Counted from the first letter of the stretch, positions 34,125 to 44,274 are shown. The stretch: DNA of 64,000 bases from Paraburkholderia phenazinium (GCF_900100735.1 NZ_FNCJ01000002.1:496001-560000); one strand, 5' to 3'. Notes: generated by a model not told the origin, from the sequence alone. Translations and numbers: made by a program.

Positions 34125-36905
34125 ATGGAAGCACCTTCGGAAATTGCCGATCGCCTATGGAACGTGTCGCTGATCCAGACCAAAATGATCCCGCCACGTC
34201 TTCCACCGGGCTGCGTGCAACGGCACGCGTTGCTTGAGAGGTTGCCTAAGCGACCGGCGCGCGGCATCACTATCGTGACCGCCCCCGCGGGTTTCGGCAA
34301 GACAACCTTGCTTGCCGGATGGAGTGAAGCACTATTGGAGCAAAAGCATCCGGTTGCATGGCTCAGCCTCGACGGGGAAGACGATGATCCGCAGCAGATC
34401 GTTGCGTATCTGGTGGCGGCATTTTCCCGTGCCTCGGAGGACATTGCCTGGCAAGCGCAGCAACTCCTGAATAACGATGCGCTGGCCCCCATTAAAACAG
34501 TCATTTCGTTGCTCTTGAATGGGATCGCCGCATGCGGCCGGTGCGTTTTCCTCGTCCTGGACGACGCCGACCGCCTGACTGCGAAGCCTGTTCTTGCGGT
34601 TGTGTCCCGTCTGCTGCGCTACGCCCCCGAAAACATGCACGTATTGCTCGGAGCGCGCGGCGAACCTGCCTTGACGCTCGGTCAGCTTAGGGCGCCAGAG
34701 AAGATCATGCGTCTTGGTGTCGACGATCTGCGCTTTTCGATCGACGAGGCACAGGCGTTTTTTGACCAGACAGGTACGGTGTCGCTCGACCGAACCAGCG
34801 TCGAGCTGTTGAACAGAGCGACCGAAGGGTGGGTGGCGGGTTTGCAGCTGGCTTCCCTTGCACTCACTCAGGTAGGCGATGCGACGAGGGTCGCCACTAA
34901 CCTTGCTGGGACCAGCACCGGGATCGATCGTTACCTGAACGATGCCGTGCTCGCGCAATTGCCGCCGCCTATGTTGAAGTTTTTGCTGTGCACGTCGATT
35001 CTCGAACGGCTCACTCCTGGCGTGTGCGATGCCATCATGGGAGGTGGCGGGGGAAGCGGGGCAAAGCTCGATTGGCTCGAGCGGCATAACGTGTTCATCC
35101 GGCCACTTGATGAACGACAGGACTGGTACCGCTATCACGCACTGCTGTCCGACGCGCTCCGGCGGCGTCTTGTCCGCCAGATGCCGCAACAGGTTCCGTT
35201 GCTGCATCGTCGTGCCTCCCAATGGTTTGCAGGAGCACGTTTGTGGCCCGAGGCAGTCAGGCATGCCCTGGCCGCGGGCGACCTGGAGCAGGCCGCGCAG
35301 TGGGTCGAGAACTGTGCGATGGAGATGCTCGAGCGCGGCGAGTCGCACACGTTGCTAGGGTGGATCGGCAAACTTCCAGCGGATGTGATTCAGGGGCGGC
35401 TACGCTTGCATCTTGCGAAAGCGTGGGCGCTCGCGTTCTTGTTCCAGACATCCCGCGCCACGAAAGAGATTCGCTTTGTTGCGGACGAGATTGAGCGGAT
35501 GTCGCACGATGAGACTAGCAGGGTTGATGACGCTGCACTGGCGGAGGTGAACGCTATCAGCGCAATGATCGCCGCTATTAGTGACGACAGCGAACGCGCG
35601 CTTGAGCTGGGGCGTGCCGCCGAGGCCTCATTGGCGTCTACGGCATCGTGGGCAAAGCGCTATGCGCAAACAGCGCAATTCTTTGGCTTGATGTATAGGG
35701 GAAGGTTTGACCAGATACGTCGCATCTGGGATCTCGCGAACGAGCGATTGGAGCAGAGTCAGGCGCAGATCTACTCGGATATGAATCGACACGCGATGTA
35801 CGGTCTTGCTGCGCTGGTACATGGCGAGCTGTCTGAAGCCACGCGAATTTTCGAGGTGACGCTGCCGCGCGCCGAAAGCGCTTTGGGGCACTCCTCGGCC
35901 TGTGCGGTGATGGTGGCGGGTAGTCTTGCGTCGATCTACTACGAACGTAATGAGCTTACTGAAGCGCGGAAGTTGATCACGGGCCGCTGGACGATTGCAT
36001 TGGAGATTTCCCGGCTCGGGGCACTGGTCCGGCATACGTATGCGGCAGCGCGCCTTCTGTGGCGAGACTCAGAGACAGGTGCGGCGCTGGCTGTTCTCGA
36101 AGACGCTCGGCAGGTCGCCGTAGCCCGAAGCTGGCTACGTCTGAAGCTGGCGTGCGATGCTGAGACGGTGAGATTGCTGCTTGTAGACGACAGAATTGCA
36201 GAGGCCAGGCAAATTGCCGACGAACTCAGCGCGAGCGTGCCGATGATGTGCGAAGGGCGCAAGGGGTCCACGGTGGAAACCTGGACAAGCTACTGCGTCC
36301 TTCAGGCTCGCGTCCTGATGGCCGAGGATCTTGCCGATCAGGCGGTCCCTCTTCTTGAGCGTTCCCTCGATACGGTGGTCGCTATGGGGTGGCGTTGTTG
36401 CGAGGCGGCTATTTCCGTGCTGCTTTCCATCGCGTTAGAACAATGCGGTGCTTCTGAAAGGGCGCTTGTCACGCTTGGACGAGCGCTACGCCTCGGGGAG
36501 GCGAGCGGCATGATCAGTAGCTTCGTGGATGAAGGGCAGCCGGTGCGTGCGTTACTGCAACGGCTTCGCCCGGTCTCAGAGGACGTCTCTAACGTCGAAA
36601 CGGCTTATGTCGACAAATTGCTGGCAGCTTTCGACGACGCTTGCGGTTCACCGGCTGCATCGCCCACGGCTGTGGAGGCCGTGTCGACGTCGTCGGATAT
36701 TCTCAGTGCGAGGGAGTTCGAGGTTCTTAACCACGTTGCCTGTGGCCTTTCGAACAAGGAAATCGGCCGGTCGTTGAAACTGGCGCCCGAGACAGTCAAA
36801 TGGCATTTGAAAAACATCTTCGAAAAACTCAATGTCAGTTCGCGAATCGAAGCCGTGCAGAGAGTTTTGGGACTCGGTGTTGGAGAGGGCCGATCAGCCA
36901 TGTAG
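34125..36905 (+). CDS. MalT-like LuxR-family (LAL) transcriptional regulator
   Basis: This 926-residue protein is a large ATP-binding LuxR regulator. An N-terminal STAND-type NTPase has Walker A TAPAGFGKTT (about 52-61) and Walker B FLVLDDADRL; the middle is a helical TPR-like region; the C-terminus has a LuxR helix-turn-helix (LSAREFEVLNHVACGLSNKEIGR). Such proteins usually activate an operon after sensing an inducer. It begins 107 bases after the RidA stop on the same strand, so it may regulate that operon or be independent; the sequence does not decide this. Confidence 0.9.
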   Translation: MEAPSEIADRLWNVSLIQTKMIPPRLPPGCVQRHALLERLPKRPARGITIVTAPAGFGKTTLLAGWSEALLEQKHPVAWLSLDGEDDDPQQIVAYLVAAFSRASEDIAWQAQQLLNNDALAPIKTVISLLLNGIAACGRCVFLVLDDADRLTAKPVLAVVSRLLRYAPENMHVLLGARGEPALTLGQLRAPEKIMRLGVDDLRFSIDEAQAFFDQTGTVSLDRTSVELLNRATEGWVAGLQLASLALTQVGDATRVATNLAGTSTGIDRYLNDAVLAQLPPPMLKFLLCTSILERLTPGVCDAIMGGGGGSGAKLDWLERHNVFIRPLDERQDWYRYHALLSDALRRRLVRQMPQQVPLLHRRASQWFAGARLWPEAVRHALAAGDLEQAAQWVENCAMEMLERGESHTLLGWIGKLPADVIQGRLRLHLAKAWALAFLFQTSRATKEIRFVADEIERMSHDETSRVDDAALAEVNAISAMIAAISDDSERALELGRAAEASLASTASWAKRYAQTAQFFGLMYRGRFDQIRRIWDLANERLEQSQAQIYSDMNRHAMYGLAALVHGELSEATRIFEVTLPRAESALGHSSACAVMVAGSLASIYYERNELTEARKLITGRWTIALEISRLGALVRHTYAAARLLWRDSETGAALAVLEDARQVAVARSWLRLKLACDAETVRLLLVDDRIAEARQIADELSASVPMMCEGRKGSTVETWTSYCVLQARVLMAEDLADQAVPLLERSLDTVVAMGWRCCEAAISVLLSIALEQCGASERALVTLGRALRLGEASGMISSFVDEGQPVRALLQRLRPVSEDVSNVETAYVDKLLAAFDDACGSPAASPTAVEAVSTSSDILSAREFEVLNHVACGLSNKEIGRSLKLAPETVKWHLKNIFEKLNVSSRIEAVQRVLGLGVGEGRSAM

Positions 36906-36963
36906 TGATGGGTGAGGCGGCAGCGTTAGCGACCTGGCTGCCGCTCAGAAAAACTCAAAAAAC

Positions 36964-37215
36964 TCAGGAAATCGAATACCTGTTCTGAGGACCGCTAACA
37001 TACTGCTTCTTGGCGATTTCGAGGAGTTTTTCGCGAACCTGGTCGAAGGCGCCGAGTATCGAACGCTCGTCGGAGCCTGCGTCAGGTTGCAGGGTTCTTA
37101 GCACCGCGTCATCAACCTGGAAGGTGATTTCGCGCGAGTTGTCGTATCCCCAGAAACATACACAATGCCTCGCGGCATCGTAGCTACGGCTGGGATTGGG
37201 GAATTGAAGTGCCAC
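36964..37215 (-). CDS. DUF1488-family protein
   Basis: This protein of about 83 residues shows the DUF1488 signature FPNPSRSYDAARHCVCFWGYD followed by EITFQVDDAVL. The family is common in Burkholderia and its function is unknown. I prefer the GTG at 37213-37215, preceded by AAAGGG and by the stop of the small upstream gene three bases earlier; an in-frame ATG at 37251 would overlap that gene. It converges with the LuxR-type gene. Confidence 0.7.
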   Translation of the reverse strand: MALQFPNPSRSYDAARHCVCFWGYDNSREITFQVDDAVLRTLQPDAGSDERSILGAFDQVREKLLEIAKKQYVSGPQNRYSIS

Positions 37216-37217
37216 GA

Positions 37218-37409
37218 TCAGCCCTTTACGCCTGTAACCGAGTAACGCCACTTGCTGGCATTCGAATCGATCAAGGCAAAATTCACGCGTCTCTGTTCGG
37301 CGCGTAAAGCGTCCGCCGTTTCGAGGATAAGGGCGTGCGTCCTGCGCTCGAGTGCGTACGCGCTTGAGCCGCCGACGGGGGGCGAAGCTGGTTTGGTTTG
37401 TAGTCGCAT
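37218..37409 (-). CDS. Small hypothetical protein coupled to the DUF1488 gene
   Basis: This is a 63-residue frame with a basic/Ala-rich central helix (LERRTHALILETADALRAEQRR), no signal sequence and no recognised family. It precedes the DUF1488 gene on the same strand, its stop lying just upstream of the GTG start of that gene, which supports coupled translation. A TATACA promoter-like element lies upstream near 37457-37468. Moderate evidence only. Confidence 0.45.
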   Translation of the reverse strand: MRLQTKPASPPVGGSSAYALERRTHALILETADALRAEQRRVNFALIDSNASKWRYSVTGVKG

Positions 37410-37507
37410 GATGGGTCCCGGAGCAGGTGGTCGCGAAGCGCGACCCGCCTTATCCCACTGTATACCCTTTGCGCGTTGCTAGCGTCATTTATTACGGAAT
37501 TCACCGG

Positions 37508-38813
<1,306 letters not shown>

Positions 38814-38868
38814 GAGAACCTCCCGCTCCCGCACCGTTGCACAATGCTACGCGCACGCCTTGCAGACT

Positions 38869-38894
38869 TAAAAAAAGCCGGCGTCTGGCCGGCT
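38869..38894 (-). terminator. Rho-independent terminator for the micro-protein gene at 38.95-39.14 kb
   Basis: Read on the minus strand, AGCCGGC and GCCGGCT form a perfect 7-bp GC-rich stem around a 5-base loop (38876-38894), followed by a run of seven T residues (38869-38875). It lies downstream of the MIDDQV gene and ends that transcript before the mreB pair. Confidence 0.85.
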
Positions 38895-38952
38895 CTTCCT
38901 GTGCTCGCCGTGAGTCGACGAACTGGCGTTTCGTTTGACCCGCCAGATTTCA

Positions 38953-39141
38953 CTAGACACTGCGACCACCAGCGCCGAACCATTTCCGGGCATCTCTTAG
39001 CCACTGCTTCGTTACTCCAGGGGGGACGCCGGCCGGCGCCTTCGGTGGGACCGGCACATCGTCCTTAGCTGCGCTCTCCTGCGAACCCCGCCGTTTCTTG
39101 CTTTCTTCCAGTTCTTCGAGGTTGACTTGATCGTCGATCAT
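38953..39141 (-). CDS. MIDDQV-type micro-protein, paralogue 1
   Basis: This 62-residue, highly charged protein begins MIDDQVNLEELEESKKRR and ends KQWLRDARKWFGAGG. The same N- and C-terminal motifs occur in the 80-residue protein at 52177-52419, so the two are paralogues; the function is unknown. It lies divergently from the histidine kinase gene across a region that contains a shared ACCGTACAGAC element. A strong terminator follows it. Confidence 0.75.
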   Translation of the reverse strand: MIDDQVNLEELEESKKRRGSQESAAKDDVPVPPKAPAGVPPGVTKQWLRDARKWFGAGGRSV

Positions 39142-39339
39142 GATTACTCCGGGTATTCAAAATAGAACGCCTCGCGGGCGATAAGCGCATCTGCCCAGGT
39201 CGCGAAGAATGTATTTCGTCCAGTTGGTGAGGGGTGGCGCATGGGGCGCTCCGGCACTGACCGACCGGACCATGACCTGAGGGACTTTAGACGCCTGTCC
39301 TTGACGAGTTGCATCGAAAACCGATTGCGGATTGGACTC

Positions 39340-39359
39340 ACTGTATACCCTCTGTATAG
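39340..39359 (-). promoter_or_regulatory. TATACAG repeat, possible promoter of the micro-protein gene
   Basis: On the minus strand CTATACAGAGGGTATACAG holds two TATACAG copies 11 bp apart, resembling extended -10 boxes. The element AGGGTATACAGT recurs at 37457-37468 ahead of the small gene at 37218-37409. The gap 39142-39534 holds no gene; it carries this element and the shared-motif site at 39420-39441. Confidence 0.35.
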
Positions 39360-39419
39360 GAAGTACAGCGATTCCGCCGCCAGCGGGGTAGCCGGGGCAA
39401 CCAACGAGGCATTTTATCG

Positions 39420-39441
39420 ACCCGAACGGTACCGTACAGAC
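39420..39441. promoter_or_regulatory. Shared-motif site A (ACCGTACAGAC core), before the histidine kinase
   Basis: The core ACCGTACAGAC is at 39431-39441, preceded by AACGGT so that ACGGTACCGT forms a perfect 10-bp palindrome at the centre. It lies 93 bases before the histidine kinase ATG and between two divergent genes. Five more copies occur in the region to 55 kb. Confidence 0.65.
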
Positions 39442-39534
39442 TTGCCGCATCGTTAGTGGAATCCTGTCACCTTAACCCGCGCGCAGTCGTGACCCTCCAG
39501 GTCGCTCTCATCGAGCGTGCGATCTGAGGTCAAT

Positions 39535-40401
39535 ATGTCAGTTCATCAAAGCTCTTTCCGGTGGTTCGTAGGCACGCCCAACTCACGTCGTGAAGCTATC
39601 GCAGACGAAACGATGGAGCCTGTGCAGGAAGGCTCCACCATGGGACTGTCCCCGCGTGCCTCGGAGCCGGTCCATCATTTTGACGCGCTGCGACTCAAGG
39701 ATGAAATCCTTGCGATGGTGGCGCACGAGCTTCACGGGCCTTTGACGCCGCTGCAGTTCGCTGCGGATCTGATCCGCAGGACATCGGCCGACCGGCCCGA
39801 AGTGTTGCGCTCGGTCGATATGATCGATCGGCAAATTACCCAGATTGCCCGGCTTGCCGAGGATTTGATGGACGCGGTGCGGGTCGAGCGTGGGGCGCTG
39901 CGCGTCACCAAGGTTCAGGTTGACGTCGTCGCGGTGCTGGCTGCTCCGCTCACTGCCGCTGCGGTGGCAGCAGCGCGGCGCAAGCAGACGTTGACGGTGC
40001 AGATCGCCGACAGAACGCTGCGCGTCGACTGTGATGCGGTTCGCCTCGCGCAGGCCGTGAACAATCTCCTGCACAACGCGCTGAAGTACACGCCGGAATA
40101 CGGGTGTATCACGGTGAAAGTGCTCGCGGACCACAACGAGCTTGTCTTATCCGTCAAGGACGATGGGATGGGGATATCGGATTCGCATATGCCGCATATA
40201 TACGAACTGTTCGCTCAGGCGAGCAGAACGATCGGAGCGTGTGCCGGTGGCCTGGGGGTTGGTCTGGCTGTCGTGAAAGCCGTTGCCGAGTCGCATGGCG
40301 GGACGGTGTCGGCGTTCAGCGCCGGACCCGGCACCGGCAGCGAATTCACGCTGCGTCTGCCTATCGTAGTAGACCAGTGCGCCACGCGGCAACCAGCGTG
40401 A
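39535..40401 (+). CDS. Sensor histidine kinase without a sensor domain
   Basis: This 288-residue soluble kinase has the dimerisation/phosphorylation H-box (MVAHELHGPLTPL, His64), the N-box (NNLLHNALKY, Asn181), G1 (DDGMGIS) and G2 (GLGVGLAVVKAVAESHGG). There is no membrane helix, PAS or receiver domain, so input must come from another protein or a short N-terminal segment (residues 1-50). No response regulator gene is adjacent. The ATG at 39535 follows GAGGT. It is 155 bases upstream of gadB on the same strand. Confidence 0.9.
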   Translation: MSVHQSSFRWFVGTPNSRREAIADETMEPVQEGSTMGLSPRASEPVHHFDALRLKDEILAMVAHELHGPLTPLQFAADLIRRTSADRPEVLRSVDMIDRQITQIARLAEDLMDAVRVERGALRVTKVQVDVVAVLAAPLTAAAVAAARRKQTLTVQIADRTLRVDCDAVRLAQAVNNLLHNALKYTPEYGCITVKVLADHNELVLSVKDDGMGISDSHMPHIYELFAQASRTIGACAGGLGVGLAVVKAVAESHGGTVSAFSAGPGTGSEFTLRLPIVVDQCATRQPA

Positions 40402-40442
40402 TGGCGCGCACGGCGTCCTCGTAGCATTCACCTCAAAGGTTC

Positions 40443-40522
40443 TCTGACTCCGGAGCGTCAGATGCGGCTATGTGCTGCTTGCTCCGGCCACTATTGCCTC
40501 AGTTGCAGCGTGGCTGCAACTG
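40443..40522 (+). promoter_or_regulatory. Two hairpins in the gadB leader
   Basis: TCTGAC-N8-GTCAGA (40443-40462) has the inner palindrome CTCCGGAG, and CAGTTGCAG-N5-CTGCAACTG (40500-40522) is a perfect 9-bp stem. The second ends 34 bases before the gadB ATG. They could be a terminator of the kinase gene, protein binding sites or a leader RNA structure; no T-run follows either. Confidence 0.5.
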
Positions 40523-40556
40523 CCCCGACACTCTCGTGACTCTGGAGCACTTCACC

Positions 40557-41942
40557 ATGACCTTTCTCAAGTCGCCGCCGCCCACACCGGATGCCGTGGC
40601 CGATGAATATGCCGCGACCATTTCCGGCTCGTCGCTGCCGAAGTACCGCATTCCGGAGACGTCTTCCGATCGTCGCGCCGTGTTCGACCTGGTTCGCGAC
40701 GAGCTGTTCATGGACGGCAACTCGCGCCAGAACGTCGCCACGTTTTGCACGACCTATGCTGATGACGAGGTCCGTCGTTTGATGGATCTGTCCATCGACA
40801 AGAACATGATCGACAAGGACGAGTATCCGCAGACCGCCGAGATCGAGATGCGCTGCGTTCATATGCTCGCCGACCTGTGGCATGCGCCCAAATCATGGAA
40901 AACGACCGGATGCTCGACTACCGGATCGAGCGAGGCGTGCATGCTGGGCGGCCTGGCGCTTAAGTGGCAGTGGAAGAAGCGGCGCGAGGCCCAGGGAAAA
41001 CCGACCGACAAGCCTAATTTCGTTTGCGGCCCCGTGCAGGTATGTTGGGCAAAATTCGCGCGCTATTTCGATGTGGAAATGCGTGAGATCCCACTCAGCG
41101 GTGACTCGCTTGGCCTGCAACCGGAACAACTGGCAGCCTATTGCGACGAAAACACGATCGGTGTGGTTGCCACGCTTGGTATCACCTTTACTTGCGTCTA
41201 CGAACCGGTCAAGGCGCTAGCGAATGCACTGGACACCTTGCAACGCGACGTCGGCATCGATATTCCGATCCACGTCGACGCGGCGAGCGGCGGCTTCGTT
41301 GCGCCGTTCATTCAGCCGGACCTGGAGTGGGACTTCGGCGTGGAGCGCGTCAAGTCCATCAACGCGTCGGGGCACAAGTACGGCCTCGCGCCGCTCGGCG
41401 TGGGCTGGGTGGTATGGCGCAGTACGAAAGACCTTCCCGAGGATCTGATTTTCCGTGTCGATTATCTGGGTGGTGACATGCCGACGTTTGCGCTGAATTT
41501 TTCGCGGCCAGCGGGGCAAATCATCGCGCAGTACTACATGTTGTTGCGCCTCGGCCGCGAGGGTTACCGGCATATCCAGCAGGAATGCGCCGATACCGCG
41601 CAGGCGCTTGCCGACGGCCTCGCCAAGGTCGATGCGCTCGAACTCGTCTACGACGGCCGTGGCGCGCTACCTGCCGTCTGCTACAAGCTGAAGCATCCGG
41701 CCACCGCAGGCTTCACCTTGTTCGATCTGTCGGATCAGGTCCGCATGCGCGGCTGGCAAATCGCATCGTACAAGCTTCCGGCCGGCCGCGAGGAGACCAT
41801 CGTTCAGCGCATTCTGATCCGGCGCGGCGTCACGCGCGATATGGCGGCGATGTTGCTCGAGGATATCAAGCACGCCATCGCCCATCTGATGAAGAACCCG
41901 GTGCCACACTCGACTGCCGGCCCGACCTTCCACCACGATTGA
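40557..41942 (+). CDS. gadB: Glutamate decarboxylase
   Basis: This 461-residue PLP enzyme converts glutamate to GABA and CO2, consuming a proton. The PLP Lys is Lys274 in INASGHKYG, and the cofactor-binding Asp lies in HVDAASGGF (Asp241). The N-terminus (GSSLPKYRIPE) and C-terminal tail match the bacterial GadA/GadB family. The gadC antiporter gene follows 27 bases downstream, forming the acid-resistance pair. The start at 40557 is the family N-terminus. Two hairpins precede it. Confidence 0.95.
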   Translation: MTFLKSPPPTPDAVADEYAATISGSSLPKYRIPETSSDRRAVFDLVRDELFMDGNSRQNVATFCTTYADDEVRRLMDLSIDKNMIDKDEYPQTAEIEMRCVHMLADLWHAPKSWKTTGCSTTGSSEACMLGGLALKWQWKKRREAQGKPTDKPNFVCGPVQVCWAKFARYFDVEMREIPLSGDSLGLQPEQLAAYCDENTIGVVATLGITFTCVYEPVKALANALDTLQRDVGIDIPIHVDAASGGFVAPFIQPDLEWDFGVERVKSINASGHKYGLAPLGVGWVVWRSTKDLPEDLIFRVDYLGGDMPTFALNFSRPAGQIIAQYYMLLRLGREGYRHIQQECADTAQALADGLAKVDALELVYDGRGALPAVCYKLKHPATAGFTLFDLSDQVRMRGWQIASYKLPAGREETIVQRILIRRGVTRDMAAMLLEDIKHAIAHLMKNPVPHSTAGPTFHHD

Positions 41943-41969
41943 TGCCGCAAGCTCATAGGAGCGCATGAA

Positions 41970-43490
41970 ATGGACAACATCGTTAGCACTTCCACGACCA
42001 CAGTCAAAACGGCTACCGCCAGGCGTGGAAAATATCTCAGCGTGACTTCGATTGGCCTGATGACCGCGGCGGCGGTCGTCACCAGTCTGCGCGGCTTGCC
42101 CTTGTTGGCGAAGGAAGAGATGACGATGTTCGTCTATCTCGCCTTCACCGTGATCTTTTACCTGATTCCCGCATCGCTGATTTCGGCGGAACTGGGTGGC
42201 GCGTTCGCCGACCGGCGCGGCGGGATCTATACCTGGGTCGCCGAGGCATTCGGCACGCGCTGGGGCTTCCTCGCGATCTGGCTGCAGTGGATCCAGAACG
42301 TCGTGTGGTTTCCGGTGGCCTTGACCTTTGGCGCGGCAGCCGTCGCTTACACGATAGGGAAACCTGAGCTCGCGCAGAATGGCGTCTACGTCGGTATCTT
42401 CTGCATCGTCGCTTACTGGCTTGCTACGTGGGTGGTATTGCAGGGCGTCGAGGTGTTCGCGAAGATTGCCAACTGGACCTTCGTGATTGGCACTATCGTG
42501 CCGGGTGTCGTGCTGCTTGCGCTGCTGGGCTACTGGATCAGCACTGGCCATCCGCTTGGTTGGCAGCATCTGAAAGATCCTTCGCTGTCGGAGGCTGGGC
42601 AGGCACGCTACTGGCCGGCCATCCACGGCTTCGGCACTATCGCCTTCCTTGCCGGGATCGTGCTGCTGTTCGCCGGCGTCGAAGTGCAGGCCGTGCATGT
42701 GATCGACATGCGTAGTCCCAGTCGCGGCTATCCCGCTGCGATCGGCCTGGGAGCCTTGATCTCGGTGCTGATCTTCGCGCTGGGCGCGCTGCCGATCGCT
42801 GCGATTCTGCCTTACGAAAAGATCTCGTTGCAATCGGGCGTGTTCGACACGTTCGGCGCGGTGATAACCGATATCTGGCACATGGGGTGGGCCGTGTCCG
42901 CGCTGTCGCTGCTGGTTGGCGTCGGGGCCATTAGCGGCGTGCTCGCGTGGCTGGGCAGTCCGTCGCGCGGTCTGCTTGAAACCGCTCACGAGGGTGAACT
43001 GCCACCGTTGCTACAGGCAAAGAACAGTAAAGGCATGCCGACTCACATCCTGCTGGTGCAGGGGCTCATTGTGACGGTCATTTCGTGCTTTTACTTCGTG
43101 ATCCGCGATGTATCGGTCGCGTTCTTTCTGATCTCCGCAATGACGATCGCGCTGTACCTGATCGCCTACATGCTGATGTACGGGGCGGCGATCAAGCTGC
43201 GCTATAGCGCACCGGCATTGGCCAGACCGTTCAAGGTGCCCGGTGGCCTTGCCGGCATGTGGCTGACCGCAGGGATTGGCTTCGCCGGTGTTCTGTTCAG
43301 CTTCATTGTGTCGTTCTTCCCGCCGGACCAGTTGCCGGTCGGCTCGCCCGCGCTGTATATGGGGCTGGTTACGTTGGGGATCGTCCTCTTCGCGGGCATT
43401 CCGTTGATCATTCATCATGTACGTCGCAGCGACTGGGTGAGTGGGCACGATGCGCCGATCGTGCAACCGGCGCAAACCCCGCTCAATTGA
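41970..43490 (+). CDS. gadC: Glutamate:GABA antiporter
   Basis: This 506-residue inner-membrane protein has about twelve helices and is an APC-family exchanger (SVTSIGLMTAAAVVTSLRGLPLLAKEE is typical of GadC). It exchanges external glutamate for the GABA made by GadB, exporting protons in effect. It lies directly after gadB in one transcript. The C-terminal tail is short compared with the E. coli protein, whose tail is a pH-sensitive plug, so gating may differ. Confidence 0.93.
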   Translation: MDNIVSTSTTTVKTATARRGKYLSVTSIGLMTAAAVVTSLRGLPLLAKEEMTMFVYLAFTVIFYLIPASLISAELGGAFADRRGGIYTWVAEAFGTRWGFLAIWLQWIQNVVWFPVALTFGAAAVAYTIGKPELAQNGVYVGIFCIVAYWLATWVVLQGVEVFAKIANWTFVIGTIVPGVVLLALLGYWISTGHPLGWQHLKDPSLSEAGQARYWPAIHGFGTIAFLAGIVLLFAGVEVQAVHVIDMRSPSRGYPAAIGLGALISVLIFALGALPIAAILPYEKISLQSGVFDTFGAVITDIWHMGWAVSALSLLVGVGAISGVLAWLGSPSRGLLETAHEGELPPLLQAKNSKGMPTHILLVQGLIVTVISCFYFVIRDVSVAFFLISAMTIALYLIAYMLMYGAAIKLRYSAPALARPFKVPGGLAGMWLTAGIGFAGVLFSFIVSFFPPDQLPVGSPALYMGLVTLGIVLFAGIPLIIHHVRRSDWVSGHDAPIVQPAQTPLN

Positions 43491-43600
43491 GCGGGCGGTG
43501 CGGCATCACGGTGGGAGATGTCTGGAGCGTTGCGCTGTCCGAAACAGGATGGCGTCAACCGCCCAGATATATTTCTGAAAGAGCGGTTTAAGTAGACGCT

Positions 43601-43611
43601 ACCGTACAGAC
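43601..43611 (+). promoter_or_regulatory. Shared-motif site B
   Basis: ACCGTACAGAC occurs 151 bases before the small gene at 43763. The left arm of the dyad is poor here. The site precedes the tandem hairpins, so the latter would be part of the 5' leader of the transcript. Confidence 0.5.
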
Positions 43612-43663
43612 GTCCACACTCGTTCAGCCCATGCTGATCTCAACAAGTGCAACCATGTTGCAC

Positions 43664-43750
43664 GGGACCGGAGTAAGCGCTAAAGCGCCAACTCCGGTCG
43701 AGCGCTATGCATGGGACCGGAGTAAGCGCTAAAGCGCCAACTCCGGTCGA
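43664..43750 (+). repeat. Tandem 38-bp hairpin repeat (two identical copies)
   Basis: An identical 38-bp unit occurs at 43664-43701 and 43713-43750 (period 49). Each folds into a hairpin with outer stem GACCGGAGT/ACTCCGGTC and inner GCGC/GCGC stem. The second copy ends 12 bases before the start codon at 43763, so the structures would sit in the leader and close to the ribosome-binding site. They could be a small RNA, a translation control element or a dispersed repeat of the genus; no T-run follows. Confidence 0.8.
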
Positions 43751-43762
43751 CAGGAGGCCATC

Positions 43763-43957
43763 ATGTACATCGAACTTTCCCCCGAGGCTGTCCAGACTCT
43801 CAAATCGCTTGATCGGATTCCAGACTCCCAGGCAGCGACCCCGCACTCGATTGCGGAAGAACTACTCAGGTCCGGGCTTGCATACGAATCGCGTTCCTGT
43901 GGCGTCATCAACATGACGGCGGCAGGCCGGGTGTGGTTGAACCAGCGCGCCGCATAG
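43763..43957 (+). CDS. Small conserved hypothetical protein
   Basis: This 64-residue protein (for example ELSPEAVQTLKSL and HSIAEELLRSGLAYE) resembles a small winged-helix-like fold, but I do not recognise a family. The ATG at 43763 follows AGGAGG with good spacing, which supports translation. It lies downstream of two structured repeats and a shared-motif site and upstream of two other small envelope genes. Confidence 0.75.
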   Translation: MYIELSPEAVQTLKSLDRIPDSQAATPHSIAEELLRSGLAYESRSCGVINMTAAGRVWLNQRAA

Positions 43958-44060
43958 CTCGAATCAACCTCAACTATGGCGACAGGACGTTGGGTTGCGA
44001 ACGCCTACGTCGAATCGGTCGGCCACTTGCCTATCTGTTCGCGGCACAGGGAGACTTACC

Positions 44061-44219
44061 ATGTCACTAGGATTGCTTCTTCTTATCGTTTTGATTGTCC
44101 TGCTGGTCGGCGCCATGCCGTCGTGGCGATACAGCAATGGATGGGGCTACGGCCCGAGTGGCGTACTCGGCGTCGTGCTGATCGTGGTGATCGCCATGTT
44201 GTTGATGGGGCGATTGTAA
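44061..44219 (+). CDS. DUF3309-family small membrane protein
   Basis: This 52-residue protein has two hydrophobic helices (MSLGLLLLIVLIVLLVGAMP and GVLGVVLIVVIAMLL) around a YSNGWGYGPSG loop, the DUF3309 pattern. It is a short inner-membrane protein of unknown function, often in stress clusters. The start ATG at 44061 follows GGGAGA. It is too short to be found by usual length filters. Confidence 0.85.
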   Translation: MSLGLLLLIVLIVLLVGAMPSWRYSNGWGYGPSGVLGVVLIVVIAMLLMGRL

Positions 44220-44274
44220 TACCTCCGGCCCGATGTCTGGGTCGCAGCGTTCAACCATAGATAGGCGGTACAAA

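Noticed and set aside
43976..44260. Longer frame overlapping the DUF3309 gene in another phase
   Set aside because: DUF3309 is well supported with a start and ribosome-binding site; the other frame has no features.
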